Source of the DNA: Lactiplantibacillus dongliensis
GTDB taxonomy: Bacteria > Bacillota > Bacilli > Lactobacillales > Lactobacillaceae
DNA length: 64,000 nucleotides
Assembly: GCF_005405105.1 (NCBI RefSeq)
Contig: NZ_BJDK01000015.1
Location: forward strand, 1-64,000
Direction: 5' to 3'
The notes beneath the pieces are model-generated. The model had not been told where the DNA came from. It saw nothing but the letters and a program-made list of their open reading frames with translations, and ran no database searches. A program made the translations under genes and the position numbers. Below are positions 16,688 to 29,636 of the stretch, one piece after another (position 1 is the first letter of the stretch; every line of letters starts with the position of its first letter).

Positions 16688-17611
16688 TTAATTCACTGCA
16701 AACATTTTAAAGGGCTTGTAACACGATTCCGCAACCCGATAACTATATAGACATTTTATGCGGTCTTGGTAAGTTAACGCAACCAATGTGTTCGCATCTG
16801 GATCTTTTTGTTGGCCTTCTTCAGCAGCTAACCAAGCACCATTTCGCACGCGTGACCATTGCTCATCACTCAAAGCGACTTGCGGATAGGCTGTTAGTGC
16901 CATTTCAATTGGTGACAATAAGTCATCCGCGGTCCCGTCCGCCACGTGTTCCGCAATCTGGGCTAACGTTACCGTTTGATCTAAAGTAAAGCCGCCACTC
17001 TTCAAGCGGGTTAAATCACTCATTACTGCTGGCACACCGAGCTTTTTACCCACATCGACGGCTAATGTCCGGACATACGTCCCTTTACTGCAAGCCACCG
17101 TAAAATAAATCGTCTGCGTTTGCGTCGTGGCGTCATATGTTGCTGGTTGTCGTTGTTCAAAGCTAGCAATCTGAATCTGGCGACTAGGCCGCTCAACGGT
17201 TTCGCCGTGGCGAGCATAGTCATATAAACGACGGCCGTTCACTTTAACGGCTGAAAACATTGGTGGAATCTGGGTAATCTCGCCCGTCATTTGGGCTAGT
17301 GCCGCATCAATCTGGGCCGCACTGAATGGTGCCGTCACAGCTTCACGAGCAATCTCATCACCATCTAGATCTTCCGTCGTGGTAGCAAAGCCCAAGGTAA
17401 TACTGCCTTGATACTGTTTACCAGAAGCAACTAAGAATTGAACCACTTTGGTGGCGTTTCCAATACAAATTGGCAAAACACCGTCAACACTTGGATCTAG
17501 GGTTCCTGAATGACCAACTTTTTTAGTTTGATATAATCTTCTTATTTTTGCCACACAGTCAAAACTGGTGACTCCGCGTGGTTTGTAAAGCGGTAATATT
17601 CCATTTGACAT
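16688..17611 (-). CDS. truB: TruB, tRNA pseudouridine-55 synthase
   Basis: With the start at 17611 the protein has 307 residues. The N-terminus reads M-S-N-G-I-L-P-L-Y-K-P-R-G, the usual TruB opening; the catalytic Asp is D39 in G-H-S-G-T-L-D-P. A C-terminal PUA-type RNA-binding domain follows. It modifies U55 of the T-arm. The longest frame adds 13 residues upstream, but AAGGAG stands 8 nt before the ATG at 17611 inside that extension, and an extended -10 promoter lies at 17641-17649, so the extension cannot be translated. Confidence 0.96.
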   Translation of the reverse strand: MSNGILPLYKPRGVTSFDCVAKIRRLYQTKKVGHSGTLDPSVDGVLPICIGNATKVVQFLVASGKQYQGSITLGFATTTEDLDGDEIAREAVTAPFSAAQIDAALAQMTGEITQIPPMFSAVKVNGRRLYDYARHGETVERPSRQIQIASFEQRQPATYDATTQTQTIYFTVACSKGTYVRTLAVDVGKKLGVPAVMSDLTRLKSGGFTLDQTVTLAQIAEHVADGTADDLLSPIEMALTAYPQVALSDEQWSRVRNGAWLAAEEGQQKDPDANTLVALTYQDRIKCLYSYRVAESCYKPFKMFAVN

Positions 17612-17928
17612 GATAAAACTCCTTAAAATTAACTCGTTTAAGTATAACACAAGTCAATCACTGCAAAAAAGACACGTGATGAGCTACTAGCCAACTGTTA
17701 GCACTTGATTAACTTGCCACCTTTTTTAAATAATCACGCTTGACGCTAGTTAAAATTGCCGTCTAGCTAAGGTAACTGTTGAAAGATAAGCGTTTAGTCA
17801 AAGATAACCGGTTGTCAACAACGGGCGGACCAGCGCGGCAACCAAACGCCACAACTTAAGATTCAATCCTCGACCAAACAAAAAGGCAGCTCCCATAATA
17901 GGAACTGCCTTTAAAACCTAACCACCAC
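17612..17928 (-). promoter_or_regulatory. truB-rbfA intergenic region with truB promoter
   Basis: A 317-bp gap. On the reverse strand an extended -10 (TG-T-TATACT, TATACT at 17641-17646) lies 30 bp upstream of truB; the -35 is weak. The rbfA terminator occupies 17880-17913. I see nothing gene-like in the remaining 230 bp, which contains only short imperfect palindromes. Confidence 0.55.
17880..17913 (-). terminator. Terminator of the rimP-rbfA operon
   Basis: Reverse strand: AAAGGCAG-TTCC and GGGA-gCTGCCTTTTT form a hairpin with a T run, 16 bp after rbfA. Confidence 0.85.
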
Positions 17929-18282
17929 TTAATCTTGGCGTTTTAAGTTATTGATTAATTCATCGATACGACTCCCATATTGAACAGAAGTATCCCGTTC
18001 AAAAATTAATTCAGGGGTCTTGTAGATGCTTAACCGTGACCCTAATTCACTGCGGATCAACCCTTTAGCTTTTTCAAGTCCTTGGGCCGTCTTTTCACCA
18101 TCAGATGCTTTGTCTGATAAGATGCTGTAGTAAATTGTGGCTTGTTGCAAGTCACCAGTCACTGTGACGCCCGTAATCGTTAACCCAGCAACCCGGGGGT
18201 CACGAACGCGTTTTAATAAGATATCATCGACTTCTTTTTGAATTTCTTGTTCAAGTCGACCAACCCGATAATGTTGTGCCAT
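17929..18282 (-). CDS. rbfA: RbfA, 30S ribosome-binding factor A
   Basis: A 117-residue KH-like protein starting MAQHYRVGR, with the conserved V-R-D-P-R-V-A-G and the strand-helix pattern of RbfA. It assists 16S rRNA 5'-end maturation and cold adaptation. The frame could extend three residues upstream to 18291, but AAGGAGGTG is 6 nt before the ATG at 18282. It is the last gene of the nusA-infB operon, 25 bp behind infB. Confidence 0.96.
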   Translation of the reverse strand: MAQHYRVGRLEQEIQKEVDDILLKRVRDPRVAGLTITGVTVTGDLQQATIYYSILSDKASDGEKTAQGLEKAKGLIRSELGSRLSIYKTPELIFERDTSVQYGSRIDELINNLKRQD

Positions 18283-18307
18283 GATGTGCACCTCCTTGAG
18301 GGATTGT

Positions 18308-20926
18308 TTATTCGATTGGAATTTCCTTCATGACGTAGGCTTCAATGACATCGTTAACCTTGATATCATTGTAATCTTCGATCCGGAGACCAAGTTCAAA
18401 GCCTTGTTTAACTTCCTTCACATCATCCTTGAAACGACGTAAGCTGGCTAACTTGCCATCATAAATGACAACGCCATCCCGGATGACCCGGACACCGGAT
18501 TCACGATGGATGACCCCATCAGTGACCATCCCACCACCGATTGTCCCAACCTTAGAAACCTTGTAGATTTCACGGATTTCGGCTTGACCAGTGATCTTTT
18601 CTTCGTATTTCGGTTCGAGCATCCCTTTCATCGCGCTTTCGATTTCATCGATTGCGTTGTAGATAACTTGATGCAAACGAATGTCAACATCATCGGTATC
18701 TGCTTGGGACTTGGCTTGTGGCGTTGGCCGCACGTTGAACCCGATAATAATCGCGTTACTTGCTTCGGCTAAGGCGACATCACTTTCATTAATGGCCCCA
18801 ACGGCAGTATGGATAATATTAACCCGAACGCCTTCAACGTCGATCTTCTTCAAGCTACCAGCTAACGCTTCAACTGAACCTTGAACATCCGCCTTGATAA
18901 TCACGTCGACTTCTTTAATTTCCCCTTGCTTCATTGAATCAAACAAGTTGTCCAAAGTGACATGGTTCGTTTGCTTCCGTTCGTCCATCAAAGCTTGCTT
19001 AGCCCGAGTTTCACCAGCATCACGGGCCGTCTTTTCATCATCAAAGACGACGAAACGATCCCCGGCTTCAGGTACATCGTTCAAACCAGTAATTTCGATT
19101 GGGGTTGAAGGAACGGCTTCTTTCAAACGACGACCATTATCATCAGTCATCGTCCGTACGCGACCATAAGTGTTCCCAACAACAATTGGGTCACCAACGT
19201 GCATCGTCCCTTGTTGAACTAACAAGGTAGCAGTTGAGCCTTTCCCACGATCCAAACTAGCTTCCAAGACAGAACCAGCTGCATTTTGCTTTGGATTAGC
19301 CTTTAATTCTAAGACTTCCGCTTGCAATAAGATCATGTCGAGTAATTCATCTAAGTTCTTACCGAATTTAGCTGAAATCTGGACAAAGATCGTATCGCCA
19401 CCCCAGTCTTCAGGAATTAACCCATATTCAGTTAATTGTTCCATGACATGGTTAGGGTTAGCACCGGGCTTATCAATCTTGTTAACTGCAACGATAATTG
19501 GCACTTTCGCAGCTTTAGCATGGTTGATGGCTTCGATGGTTTGTGGCATAACCCCATCGTCCGCAGCGACAACTAAGACCGTAATATCGGTAATGTCAGC
19601 ACCACGGGCCCGCATTTCAGTAAAGGCCGCATGTCCAGGCGTATCTAAGAAGGTAATGGTCTTACCATCATGCTTCACTTGATAAGCCCCAATTGCCTGC
19701 GTAATCCCACCGGCTTCACCGGCAGTAACATGCGTATGCCGTAACTTATCCAGCAAGGTCGTCTTACCATGGTCAACGTGACCCATGACCGTAACCACGG
19801 GTGCCCGAGTCACTGCATCAGCCATATTTTGGTTTTCATCATCAAAGAACTTATCCAAGTCAGTAACATCGACTTCGACTTTTTCTTCAGCGTTGATCCC
19901 ATAGTCAGCTGCTAAGACTTCAATCGTATCCTTATCTAAGGATTGATTTTGGTTAACCGCCACGCCTAACATGAATAACTTCTTAATGATTTCTGCGGGT
20001 TCGCGATGTAAAATCTTACCCAAATCTTGAGCGTTCATGCCGACCGTATAAACTAAGGTTTCTGGCAATGGCCGATCTTTACGGACTGAAGCCGGCTTGT
20101 TCGTCACTTGCCGAATCCGTTGGTTCTTACGGTTAATCTTCTTACCACGACGCTTGTTACCACGATAACGACCACCGTTATTGTTGTTTAAGCTACCGCC
20201 AAATCGACCGCTACCGTTACGGCTACTGTTATTATTCCGGTTACCGCTATTGTTACGATTGTTGGTATTGTTACTGTTAGAACGGTTGCCGTTGCTGTTA
20301 TTACTGTTCCGGTTATTATTGTTGTTACTCCGGTTAGCATTGTTGCCAGTCGTACTACGATTACCGCTATTATTAGACCGATTAGCCGATGAATTATTTG
20401 ACCGGTTATTGCTATTATTCCGTGAACTTGAATTGTTCGTCCGGCTAGCATTGTTAGTCCGGTTACCGTTACTACTATTTGAGCGATTGCCAGTCGTACT
20501 TGAAGTGCTACGCCCGTTAGCGGCCCGGCTATTCGTTGGCCGTGAACTGTTCGTCCGGTTACCATTGCTATTATTACTGCTATGGTTTCCGTTATTGTTC
20601 CGACTTTGGCTATGGTTGTTGTTTTGGTTATTATTTCGATTATTATTCAAAGAATCACCACTCTGTTGATGACGCGAGTTGGATTGCTGCTTAGTAGCAG
20701 TTCGTGTCACATTCTCAGCTGTATTAGCTGAACTAGTTTTCGGACTAGTTGTTTTAGATTTAGGATGGGTGCCCGTCTGAGCGGCCTTAACTTGCCGTTC
20801 TTCGTTGTCACCGAGTGTCGACATATGATTTTTGACGGAGAATCCCAACTGTTGTGCTTGCGCAATCAACTGTTTACTTGGGATGTTCAGCTCCTTCGCT
20901 AATTCATAAATTCGCTTTTTCCCCAT
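18308..20926 (-). CDS. infB: Translation initiation factor IF-2
   Basis: An 872-residue IF2. Residues 1-50 form the small N-terminal helical domain. Residues about 80-250 form a very long low-complexity tract of Asn, Ser, Arg, Gly and Thr, followed by a Lys/Arg patch. The GTPase domain begins near residue 375 with G1 [10 protein letters not shown]3 DTPGHAAF and G4 NKID. The EF-Tu-like domain II, the alpha/beta domain and the fMet-tRNA-binding C-terminal domain follow. It recruits initiator tRNA to the 30S subunit. The tract is roughly 500 nt of AAT/AAC/CGG/AGT-type codons, a likely site of repeat-length variation. The ribosome site AGGAGGGTGA precedes the ATG. Confidence 0.98.
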   Translation of the reverse strand: MGKKRIYELAKELNIPSKQLIAQAQQLGFSVKNHMSTLGDNEERQVKAAQTGTHPKSKTTSPKTSSANTAENVTRTATKQQSNSRHQQSGDSLNNNRNNNQNNNHSQSRNNNGNHSSNNSNGNRTNSSRPTNSRAANGRSTSSTTGNRSNSSNGNRTNNASRTNNSSSRNNSNNRSNNSSANRSNNSGNRSTTGNNANRSNNNNNRNSNNSNGNRSNSNNTNNRNNSGNRNNNSSRNGSGRFGGSLNNNNGGRYRGNKRRGKKINRKNQRIRQVTNKPASVRKDRPLPETLVYTVGMNAQDLGKILHREPAEIIKKLFMLGVAVNQNQSLDKDTIEVLAADYGINAEEKVEVDVTDLDKFFDDENQNMADAVTRAPVVTVMGHVDHGKTTLLDKLRHTHVTAGEAGGITQAIGAYQVKHDGKTITFLDTPGHAAFTEMRARGADITDITVLVVAADDGVMPQTIEAINHAKAAKVPIIVAVNKIDKPGANPNHVMEQLTEYGLIPEDWGGDTIFVQISAKFGKNLDELLDMILLQAEVLELKANPKQNAAGSVLEASLDRGKGSTATLLVQQGTMHVGDPIVVGNTYGRVRTMTDDNGRRLKEAVPSTPIEITGLNDVPEAGDRFVVFDDEKTARDAGETRAKQALMDERKQTNHVTLDNLFDSMKQGEIKEVDVIIKADVQGSVEALAGSLKKIDVEGVRVNIIHTAVGAINESDVALAEASNAIIIGFNVRPTPQAKSQADTDDVDIRLHQVIYNAIDEIESAMKGMLEPKYEEKITGQAEIREIYKVSKVGTIGGGMVTDGVIHRESGVRVIRDGVVIYDGKLASLRRFKDDVKEVKQGFELGLRIEDYNDIKVNDVIEAYVMKEIPIE

Positions 20927-20940
20927 ATCTTCACCCTCCT

Positions 20941-21246
20941 TTAGTTAGTCATGATCGCCACCATTTTTCTGGCAAAACCACGATCCGTAATTGCAATTAC
21001 GGTCCGCGGATTCCCGGTTGCGGCATTCAATTCCGCCTTAGTAAAGGTATCGATCACTGGTACATCATAGGATTGGGCCTTATCATGGAACTTTTTTACA
21101 GTCGTGGGACCAGCATCACTCGCAATAAAGACGAGTTTGGCTGATTGGTTACGAATTGCAGCTAAAGCTAAGCCTTCGCCGGCAATTTGCTTCCGGGCAC
21201 GCCGAGAAAGTCCCAGTAGGTTCAAACAAGCTTCTTTAGGCGTCAT
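20941..21246 (-). CDS. L7Ae/L30e-family RNA-binding protein YlxQ
   Basis: A 101-residue protein: N-terminal helix with [11 protein letters not shown], then V-F-I-A-S-D-A-G-P and the L7Ae-like fold, ending G-F-A-R-K-M. YlxQ is thought to bind RNA of the kink-turn type; its target is not settled. The longest frame extends 65 residues into ylxR sequence; the family start is the ATG at 21246, which overlaps the end of ylxR by 11 nt, so initiation is probably coupled. Confidence 0.92.
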   Translation of the reverse strand: MTPKEACLNLLGLSRRARKQIAGEGLALAAIRNQSAKLVFIASDAGPTTVKKFHDKAQSYDVPVIDTFTKAELNAATGNPRTVIAITDRGFARKMVAIMTN

Positions 21247-21535
21247 CACCGAACAATTCCTTTCGGGCTTGTTGGTGATCGACATACGCCACCAGCTCGT
21301 CATAAAACGTTGGGTCGACCTTAATACCAAACGCCTTATCAAATGTCTTTTGGGCTTTGGCTTGGTTGGCCACTTCGACGTCGAGTGAAATGTAAGCGCC
21401 CCGCCCCGGTTTCTTCCCGGTTGGGTCCACTGACACCTCATCTTGCTTGTTTTTTACGACCCGGACTAAGTCTTTCTTGGGATGCATTTCACCCGTTACG
21501 ATATCTTTACGCAACGGCACTTTTCTTTTTCTCAA
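21236..21535 (-). CDS. YlxR family (DUF448) RNA-binding protein
   Basis: A 99-residue basic protein with the P-G-R-G-A-Y-I motif that marks the YlxR (DUF448) family, and an R-K-D-I-V-T-G-E segment. The structure of a homologue suggests RNA binding; in Bacillus the gene sits, as here, between nusA and ylxQ. The start has AAAGGAGGT upstream. It overlaps ylxQ by 11 nt. Confidence 0.93.
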   Translation of the reverse strand: MRKRKVPLRKDIVTGEMHPKKDLVRVVKNKQDEVSVDPTGKKPGRGAYISLDVEVANQAKAQKTFDKAFGIKVDPTFYDELVAYVDHQQARKELFGDDA

Positions 21536-21553
21536 ATCCCAGACCTCCTTTAG

Positions 21554-22795
21554 TTATTCATCATCACTAGCTGATTCGTCACTCGCAGCTGCCGAGGTTT
21601 CATCCGCAGTGGCTTGATCGGTTTCAGTTGGTGCTGGTTCAACTGCTTGGTCACTGGCAGCTGAGTCGACTGAATCATCGGCGTCAACGTCAGCCGTTTC
21701 AGGCGCTTCATCAGCGGTCTCAGCAGCAGCAACATCAGTTGGGTTCGCATCCATTATATCAGAAGCTTCGGTCTCAGATTTAATATCAATCTTAAATCCA
21801 GTTAATTTAGCTGCTAAACGGGCATTTTGTCCCCGTTTACCGATTGCCAATGACAATTGGTAGTCTGGAACAACCACGGTACAGCCACGTTCATTTTCTG
21901 GATCAAAGATAACATCTAAAACTTCAGCAGGGTTTAACGCGTTCGCGATAAAGACAGCCGTATCATCGGTCCATTCCACGATATCCATGTTTTCACCATG
22001 CAATTCGTTAACGATCGTTTGCACCCGTTGACCTTTAGGACCAACACAAGTACCGACGGGATCAACGTTAGGATTGTTCGATCGAACCGCAACTTTCGCC
22101 CGGTCGCCCGCTTCACGTGCGATTGAAACGATTTCAACGATTCCGTCAAAGATTTCAGGAACTTCTTGTTCAAATAAACGCTTCAATAAGTCCGGCGCTG
22201 TCCGTGAGACAAAGACTTGCGGACCTTTAGTCGCATTTTCTACTTTTGACACGAAGACCTTAATCTTGTCATGAATCCGATATGTTTCGCCTGGTAATTG
22301 ATCAGAACGGCCCATGACCGCTTCAACCTTACCTAAACTGACGTAAACGAACCGGTTATCTTGGCGTTCGACTTCCCCAGTCACGATTTCATTTTCATAC
22401 TGGCTGTATTCGTCAAAGATAATCCCACGTTCAGCTTCACGAACCCGTTGCATAATGACTTGTTTAGCCGTTTGTGCTGCGATTCGTCCAAAGTTCTTGG
22501 GCGTCACTTCAAAGCGGATGTCATCACCAATTTCGTAAGCGCGGTTAATCTCTAACGCATCTTGTAAACTGACTTCCAAGCGTGAATCAAAGACGTCTTC
22601 AACAACTTCTTTCACCGCATAAACATGAATATTACCTTTTACTTGGTCAAAGTCAACTTCAACGTTCTGAGCTTGACCGTAATTACGCTTGTAAGCGGAC
22701 ACTAAAGCCGCTTCCAATGCATCGATCACAACTTCTTTTTTGATGCCTTTTTCTGATTCCAGGGTGTCTAAAGCCCCTAATAATTCCTTACTCAT
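21554..22795 (-). CDS. nusA: NusA, transcription termination/antitermination factor
   Basis: A 413-residue protein: N-terminal RNA-polymerase-binding domain (1-125), an S1 domain (about 130-200, starting near I-V-T-G-E-V), and two KH domains (G-P-K-G-Q-R-V and G-K-R-G-Q-N-A-R). The C-terminal tail, about residues 345-413, is almost wholly Ala/Asp/Glu/Ser/Thr and acidic, longer than in Bacillus NusA. It controls pausing, termination and antitermination. It is second in the rimP operon. Confidence 0.98.
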   Translation of the reverse strand: MSKELLGALDTLESEKGIKKEVVIDALEAALVSAYKRNYGQAQNVEVDFDQVKGNIHVYAVKEVVEDVFDSRLEVSLQDALEINRAYEIGDDIRFEVTPKNFGRIAAQTAKQVIMQRVREAERGIIFDEYSQYENEIVTGEVERQDNRFVYVSLGKVEAVMGRSDQLPGETYRIHDKIKVFVSKVENATKGPQVFVSRTAPDLLKRLFEQEVPEIFDGIVEIVSIAREAGDRAKVAVRSNNPNVDPVGTCVGPKGQRVQTIVNELHGENMDIVEWTDDTAVFIANALNPAEVLDVIFDPENERGCTVVVPDYQLSLAIGKRGQNARLAAKLTGFKIDIKSETEASDIMDANPTDVAAAETADEAPETADVDADDSVDSAASDQAVEPAPTETDQATADETSAAASDESASDDE

Positions 22796-22810
22796 GTGTA
22801 AACTCCTTTG

Positions 22811-23287
22811 CTAGAACTTAACCGCTAATCGGGCTTGCGCAATCTGTTCCCGCTTAACAGTGACCGTCTTATGACGGGTTTTATCTAAGTAATTAATGGT
22901 CAAGGTTTCGGGCGTGACTTCAGCTAAGTCGCCTTCAAACACTTTTTTGCCGTCGACTTTTTGGTACAAGCCGATATGGACGTATTGACCAATGGCATTT
23001 TGGTAATCGGCTTCCTTCTTTAAAGGCCGTTCCGCACCAGGCGAAGATACCTCTAAAAAGTAAGCTTGCGGAATCGGATCCGGATCCATCGTATCTAATT
23101 TTTCACTTAATTCATCGCTGACCATCGCACACTCTTCAATGTTGATGCCACCGGGTTTGTCGATATAAATCCGGAGGTACCAGCTCTGGCCCTCCCGGAC
23201 AAATTCAATATCAACTAATTCAAACTGGTGGGCCGCCACAATGGCTTGGGCCAACGGTTGAATTGTATCAATAACGTTATTGCTCAC
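22811..23287 (-). CDS. rimP: RimP, ribosome maturation factor
   Basis: A 158-residue protein from the GTG at 23287, with two family stretches: Y-I-D-K-P-G-G-I and [12 protein letters not shown]. It is needed for 30S assembly. The longest frame starts 18 codons earlier, but TAGGAGGC lies 7 nt before the GTG and the added residues do not look like RimP. It is the first gene of a seven-gene operon (rimP-nusA-ylxR-ylxQ-infB-rbfA). Its leader crosses a terminator-like hairpin. Confidence 0.95.
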   Translation of the reverse strand: MSNNVIDTIQPLAQAIVAAHQFELVDIEFVREGQSWYLRIYIDKPGGINIEECAMVSDELSEKLDTMDPDPIPQAYFLEVSSPGAERPLKKEADYQNAIGQYVHIGLYQKVDGKKVFEGDLAEVTPETLTINYLDKTRHKTVTVKREQIAQARLAVKF

Positions 23288-23315
23288 GTTGCGCCTCCTA
23301 TCCAGATTAGTCCAA

Positions 23316-23353
23316 TAAAAAGAGTGAGCATCGCTGCTCACTCGTTAACGAGT
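23316..23353 (-). promoter_or_regulatory. Terminator-like hairpin with overlapping palindrome in the rimP leader
   Basis: Reverse strand: palindrome ACTCGTTAACGAGT (23340-23353) runs into a 9-bp stem GAGTGAGCA/TGCTCACTC (23335-23343 and 23322-23330) with a T run to 23316. The two structures share 4 nt. It lies downstream of the apparent rimP promoter, so it is either the polC terminator placed late or an attenuator of the rimP-nusA-infB operon. Confidence 0.7.
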
Positions 23354-23369
23354 TTTAAATTACACTCAT

Positions 23370-23398
23370 ATATTATCATAATTATGCATAATCCGCAA
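23370..23398 (-). promoter_or_regulatory. Promoter of the rimP-nusA-infB operon
   Basis: Reverse strand: -35 TTGCGG (23393-23398), 17-bp spacer, -10 TAATAT (23370-23375). Transcription would start near 23363, before the hairpin at 23316-23353. Confidence 0.65.
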
Positions 23399-23424
23399 CT
23401 CGACGCCATTTATAGCTGTTAACT

Positions 23425-26400
23425 TTAAAATAATGACAACTGGTTTTCGTCAGGTAAGCCTTCCAAAACCCCATTTTCCGTCATAAAGTCAATTAACGTC
23501 TTCGAAACCTTACCACGCTTTGATAAATCTTCCTTAGATAGGAATGGTTTATCCGCCCGTGCCGCGACAATTTGCTTCGCCACGTTTAAGCCTAAACCTG
23601 GCACTGCCCGGAATGGTGCAATCAACGTATCACCATCGATCAGCCAATCCGCCGCATCCGACTTTTCGAGATCGACCATCGAGAACTTAAAACCGCGTTC
23701 CAACATTTCGTTGGCTAATTCTAACACCGTCAATAAGTTCTTTTCCTTGGCCGAAGCATCCATCCCTTTATCCGTGATGGCTTTCATCGACGCTTTGACA
23801 GCTTCTTTACCATGGGACATCGCCACCAGATCAAAATCATCAGCTCGTACGGAGAAGTACGCCGTGTAATAGATCATTGGGAAGTAGACCTTGAAGTAAG
23901 CCACCCGCAACGCCATCAAGATATAAGCCGCCGCATGGGCCCGCGGGAACATATACTTAATCTTTAGACAAGATTCGATATACCAATCTGGCACATCGGC
24001 ATCTTTCATTGCTTGTTGCCACTCGTCTGGAATCCCCCGGCCTTTCCGCACGTGTTCCATGATTTGGAAAGACATATCAGATTCCATACCGTAGTGGATC
24101 AAGTCGGTCATGATGTTATCCCGACACCCAATAACTTCAGCCAGTGTAACCGTCCCATCCTTGATCAACTCTTCAGCGTTTCCTAACCACACATCGGTCC
24201 CATGGGATAACCCTGAAATCTGTAATAATTCATTAAAAGTTGACGGGTGGGTCTCTTCTAACATCCCGCGGACAAACCGCGTCCCGAATTCTGGGATTCC
24301 CAACGTCCCGGTCTTAGAAAAGATCTGATCTTCTGTGACGCCCAAAACTTCCGGACTAGAGAAGATTTTCATAACGTTGGGATCAACTGGTGGAATACTT
24401 TCCGGCTTAATCCCGGATAAATCTTGTAGCATCCGGATCATCGTCGGATCATCATGTCCCAAAATATCAATCTTCAAGATGTTGTCATGAATCGAATGGA
24501 AATCAAAGTGGGTCGTTTGCCAAGCCGCGGTCTGGTCATCGGCTGGATATTGCACCGGTGTAAAGTCATAAATATCCATATAGTCTGGCACAACAATAAT
24601 TCCGGCCGGATGTTGCCCCGTTGACCGTTTGACTCCGGTAATCCCTTTTGACAAGCGATCAACTTCGGCATTTCGGAACGTCTGATTGGTATCACGTTCA
24701 TAAGCTTTGACATAACCATAACCAGTCTTATCAGCAACCGTCCCAATCGTCCCGGCCCGGTAAACATTCTTTTCACCGAACAAGACTTTCGTATAGTTAT
24801 GGGCAATCGGTTGATAATCTCCTGAGAAGTTCAAATCAATATCGGGGACTTTATTCCCGTAAAACCCTAAGAAAGTTTCAAACGGAATGTTATGCCCATC
24901 GCGCACCATGTTTGTGCCGCACTTTGGACAGTCCTTCGGTGGCAAGTCATAGCCAGACCCATACTCGTTGTTCGTATAAAAGTGCGAATATTGACAATTG
25001 GGGCAACGATAATGCGGCGGCATCGGGTTAACTTCCGTAATCCCTGATAAAGTCGCCACTAGACTAGAACCAACGGACCCCCGTGACCCAACTAAGTAGC
25101 CGTCTTTATTGGACTTAAACACTAACCGTTGGGCAATCAAGTAAATCACCGAGAACCCGTTCCCGATGATACTCTTTAATTCTTTATCGACCCGCGCTTG
25201 CACGATTTCTGGTAGCGGATCGCCATACCACGCATGGGCCCGATCCATCGTCAACTGCTTAATTTCAGCTTCAGCGCCGGCCATTCGTGGTGTATAGAGC
25301 TTATCTTTAACCGGTCGGACAATTTCAAATTGATTGGCAATCGCCTGGGAATTTTCGACCACAATCCGATGGGCGGTCTCTGCCCCTAAGAAATTAAAAT
25401 CTTTTAACATCTCATCAGTCGTTCGGAAATGGACATCCGGGCGTTCCGTTCGGTTCAACGGGTTAGCCCCGCCTTGCGAGTGAATTAAGATCTTACGATA
25501 AATCTTATCTTCGGGATTTAAGTAATGGACATCGCCAGTTGCCACCACCGGCAGCTTCAATTCATCACCGAGTTCGACCATATTGCTAATAATCTCTTCC
25601 AAATGCGGGGTATCCGCAATCAAGCCGCTTTCAATCAACGGCGCATAGGCTGGCTTCGGCTGAACTTCCAAAAAGTCATAGTAGCCGGCTTTTTGTCGCG
25701 CCTCAGCTTTCCCTTTTTGCATCATCGCGGTAAAGACTTCCCCACTCGAGCAAGCGGAGCCCACCAAAATACCATCACGATACTTATTCAAAATACTACG
25801 GGGCACTCGGGGCACCCGGTAATAGTATTCGACGTTCGATAACGAAATAATTCGGAATAAGTTCTTTAACCCAGCTTGCGTTTGGGCATACAACGTGGCG
25901 TGGAATGGCCGGGCATGCCGATAAGCAGCATTTTCATTCATATGATCATTCAACTGATCATGGAACTGGACGCCATAACGTTCTTCCGCATCCTTTAAGA
26001 ATAAATGGTTCAAATGACCCGTTGATTCCGCATCATAGATGGCTCGATGATGGTGTTCCAAAGAAACATTGAACTTTTTCGCTAAGGTATTTAACCGGTA
26101 GCTCTTAAAGGTTGGATAGAGCCAGCGCGCTAACGTCAACGTATCAATAATCGGATTCTCAATCGGCCCCATACCGTGACGGGCATAGCCAGTATTCATA
26201 AAGCCGATATCAAACGTGACATTATGCCCAACGACAATGGCGTCACCATAAAATTCGCGGAACAACTTGAAGACTTCTTCTTCTGATTTAGAGCCGCGCA
26301 CCATGTCATCGGTAATACTCGTTAAGTTAGTCGTTGTTTCTGACAAATGAAAGCCCGGATCAATGAATTCTTCAAATTGATCGACCACGTTGCCTTTGAC

Positions 26401-27741
26401 CATCTTGACCGCTGATAATTCGATGACTTTGTCATAGATCGCTGATAGCCCGGTCGTTTCGGTATCAAAAATGACGTAAGTTGATTCTTTCAGATCAACA
26501 TGGGCATCGTTATAGGCAATCGGGACGCCGTCATCGACCATATTGGCTTCAACGCCATATAAGACTTTAATATTGTTCTTCTCACCAGCCGCAAACGCTT
26601 CTGGAAACGCCTGGGCACCGGAGTGATCCGTAATCGCAATCGCTGGCTGACCCCATTTAGCAGCCTGCTTGACGAAATCGGACACACTGTTGGTTGCATC
26701 CATCGTACTCATATTCGAATGTAAATGTAATTCGACCCGTTTGTCATCAGCGGGCGCGGTATCTTGGCGCGACGTATGCGTCGTTTCGTTGATATCATAC
26801 GCATTGACCGTCAAATCCCGCATGAAACTATCCTCTTGCACGGAACCACGCACCCGCACCCACATGCCGGGCTGTAACGCAGCAAATTGGGCTTCATCAT
26901 CACTATTACGTGAAAACTTCTTCACGACCATCGACGAACTATAATCGGTGACTTTTAAAATTAATAATTGTCGTTGTGACCGCAACGTCCGGACTTCCAT
27001 ATCAAAGACGTAGCCTTCAATAATCACCGAACGTTCTTCTTCGGTAATCTGCACTAACTGCTTAGCTGGTTCGGCCGGATTAATCTGCTTCCCTAATTGA
27101 ACCGGGCCATTAATTGGGGCCGGTTCATCAGCATGTTGAGCCCGCTTTTCATTGGCCTTTTTAATCGCTGCTTCAGCTTTCTTCGCCATTTCTTGATCAG
27201 ACTTGGCTTTTTGTTCATGAAACGCCTTAATCTTAGCTTGTGATGCCGTTTCATCAATCATCGTATGGACGGAGAACTTGGGAAAACCTAACGCTTGATA
27301 GGTTTCTTCAATGGGTCCTAACGCTTGATTAGTTAAAAAGTTTTGAATGACTTCATTTTCAGCCAATAGCAAGACCCGGTCATCTTCATAAGTCGGCACG
27401 TTACTATTGCATAATGACTGGACTAAGGGTGACTTGATCCCACTATTTTGAACAATCCATTCCCAATAATTTGCCAATTCGGTAGGGTTAATTTCAGTAT
27501 CATCAGTCGTAATCTGCAACTGAACCCCGGCAATGTCGTGAAATGCGATTTGGAGTTTATTTTTAAAATCCATAAACTGCGCAAATGGCAAAACGTGTTG
27601 GAAATGTAAATGAAATTCCCAAACTTTTGAGGTCTGATGAACGGTCAGCTTCTCGATGGTCGCAGCCGTATAGATGGGACTCATCGGCATCCCAATTTGT
27701 TCGAGTAATTTCTCAAACATTTCCTGCTGATTTAAGCTCAC
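23425..27741 (-). CDS. polC: PolC-type DNA polymerase III alpha subunit
   Basis: About 1438 residues, normal for PolC. Order of domains: N-terminal domain; OB fold (about 225-320); PHP domain opening R-V-E-L-H-L-H-S-N (about 335); an inserted 3'-5' proofreading exonuclease starting [10 protein letters not shown] (about 415-590), the PolC hallmark; then the palm/fingers with a four-Cys zinc knuckle (C-P-N-C and C-P-K-C, about 910-940), and the helix-hairpin-helix region. It is the main replicative polymerase of low-GC Gram-positive bacteria. GTG at 27741 with AAGGAGGAG 7 nt upstream is preferred to the 13-codon longer frame. Confidence 0.97.
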   Translation of the reverse strand: MSLNQQEMFEKLLEQIGMPMSPIYTAATIEKLTVHQTSKVWEFHLHFQHVLPFAQFMDFKNKLQIAFHDIAGVQLQITTDDTEINPTELANYWEWIVQNSGIKSPLVQSLCNSNVPTYEDDRVLLLAENEVIQNFLTNQALGPIEETYQALGFPKFSVHTMIDETASQAKIKAFHEQKAKSDQEMAKKAEAAIKKANEKRAQHADEPAPINGPVQLGKQINPAEPAKQLVQITEEERSVIIEGYVFDMEVRTLRSQRQLLILKVTDYSSSMVVKKFSRNSDDEAQFAALQPGMWVRVRGSVQEDSFMRDLTVNAYDINETTHTSRQDTAPADDKRVELHLHSNMSTMDATNSVSDFVKQAAKWGQPAIAITDHSGAQAFPEAFAAGEKNNIKVLYGVEANMVDDGVPIAYNDAHVDLKESTYVIFDTETTGLSAIYDKVIELSAVKMVKGNVVDQFEEFIDPGFHLSETTTNLTSITDDMVRGSKSEEEVFKLFREFYGDAIVVGHNVTFDIGFMNTGYARHGMGPIENPIIDTLTLARWLYPTFKSYRLNTLAKKFNVSLEHHHRAIYDAESTGHLNHLFLKDAEERYGVQFHDQLNDHMNENAAYRHARPFHATLYAQTQAGLKNLFRIISLSNVEYYYRVPRVPRSILNKYRDGILVGSACSSGEVFTAMMQKGKAEARQKAGYYDFLEVQPKPAYAPLIESGLIADTPHLEEIISNMVELGDELKLPVVATGDVHYLNPEDKIYRKILIHSQGGANPLNRTERPDVHFRTTDEMLKDFNFLGAETAHRIVVENSQAIANQFEIVRPVKDKLYTPRMAGAEAEIKQLTMDRAHAWYGDPLPEIVQARVDKELKSIIGNGFSVIYLIAQRLVFKSNKDGYLVGSRGSVGSSLVATLSGITEVNPMPPHYRCPNCQYSHFYTNNEYGSGYDLPPKDCPKCGTNMVRDGHNIPFETFLGFYGNKVPDIDLNFSGDYQPIAHNYTKVLFGEKNVYRAGTIGTVADKTGYGYVKAYERDTNQTFRNAEVDRLSKGITGVKRSTGQHPAGIIVVPDYMDIYDFTPVQYPADDQTAAWQTTHFDFHSIHDNILKIDILGHDDPTMIRMLQDLSGIKPESIPPVDPNVMKIFSSPEVLGVTEDQIFSKTGTLGIPEFGTRFVRGMLEETHPSTFNELLQISGLSHGTDVWLGNAEELIKDGTVTLAEVIGCRDNIMTDLIHYGMESDMSFQIMEHVRKGRGIPDEWQQAMKDADVPDWYIESCLKIKYMFPRAHAAAYILMALRVAYFKVYFPMIYYTAYFSVRADDFDLVAMSHGKEAVKASMKAITDKGMDASAKEKNLLTVLELANEMLERGFKFSMVDLEKSDAADWLIDGDTLIAPFRAVPGLGLNVAKQIVAARADKPFLSKEDLSKRGKVSKTLIDFMTENGVLEGLPDENQLSLF

Positions 27742-27772
27742 GCGTGCTCCTCCTTTAACTTGGTGACTAACT

Positions 27773-27813
27773 AAAATCACCTAGTTTCCATGGGCCTCGA
27801 AACTAGGTGATTT
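27773..27813. terminator. Terminator between proS and polC
   Basis: AAAATCACCTAGTTTC (27773-27788) pairs with GAAACTAGGTGATTT (27799-27813). It lies 67 bp after proS and upstream of polC, so polC is probably expressed from its own weak promoter or by readthrough. Confidence 0.8.
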
Positions 27814-27880
27814 CTGCATACTCAATAGGTTCAAGTGTACGCAATTTTTAGTTAACTTGCAACGGTCGTGACTGGAAAAC

Positions 27881-29590
<1,710 letters not shown>

Positions 29591-29636
29591 CTACAAATTT
29601 TCTCCTTAATTGTTCCAATTTTAATCTCATCCTGAT

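Noticed and set aside
20181-20669. 162-residue plus-strand ORF, Leu/Arg-rich
   Set aside because: It is the antisense of the low-complexity Asn/Ser tract of infB; the composition follows from AAC/AAT and CGG codons read backwards and there is no ribosome site.
20188-20690. CRISPR-like regular repeats in infB
   Set aside because: The periodicity is short and imperfect and lies inside a coding frame; no direct repeat/spacer pattern.
20941-21441. Long (166-aa) version of the YlxQ gene
   Set aside because: The first 65 codons are the second frame of ylxR; the family start is at 21246.
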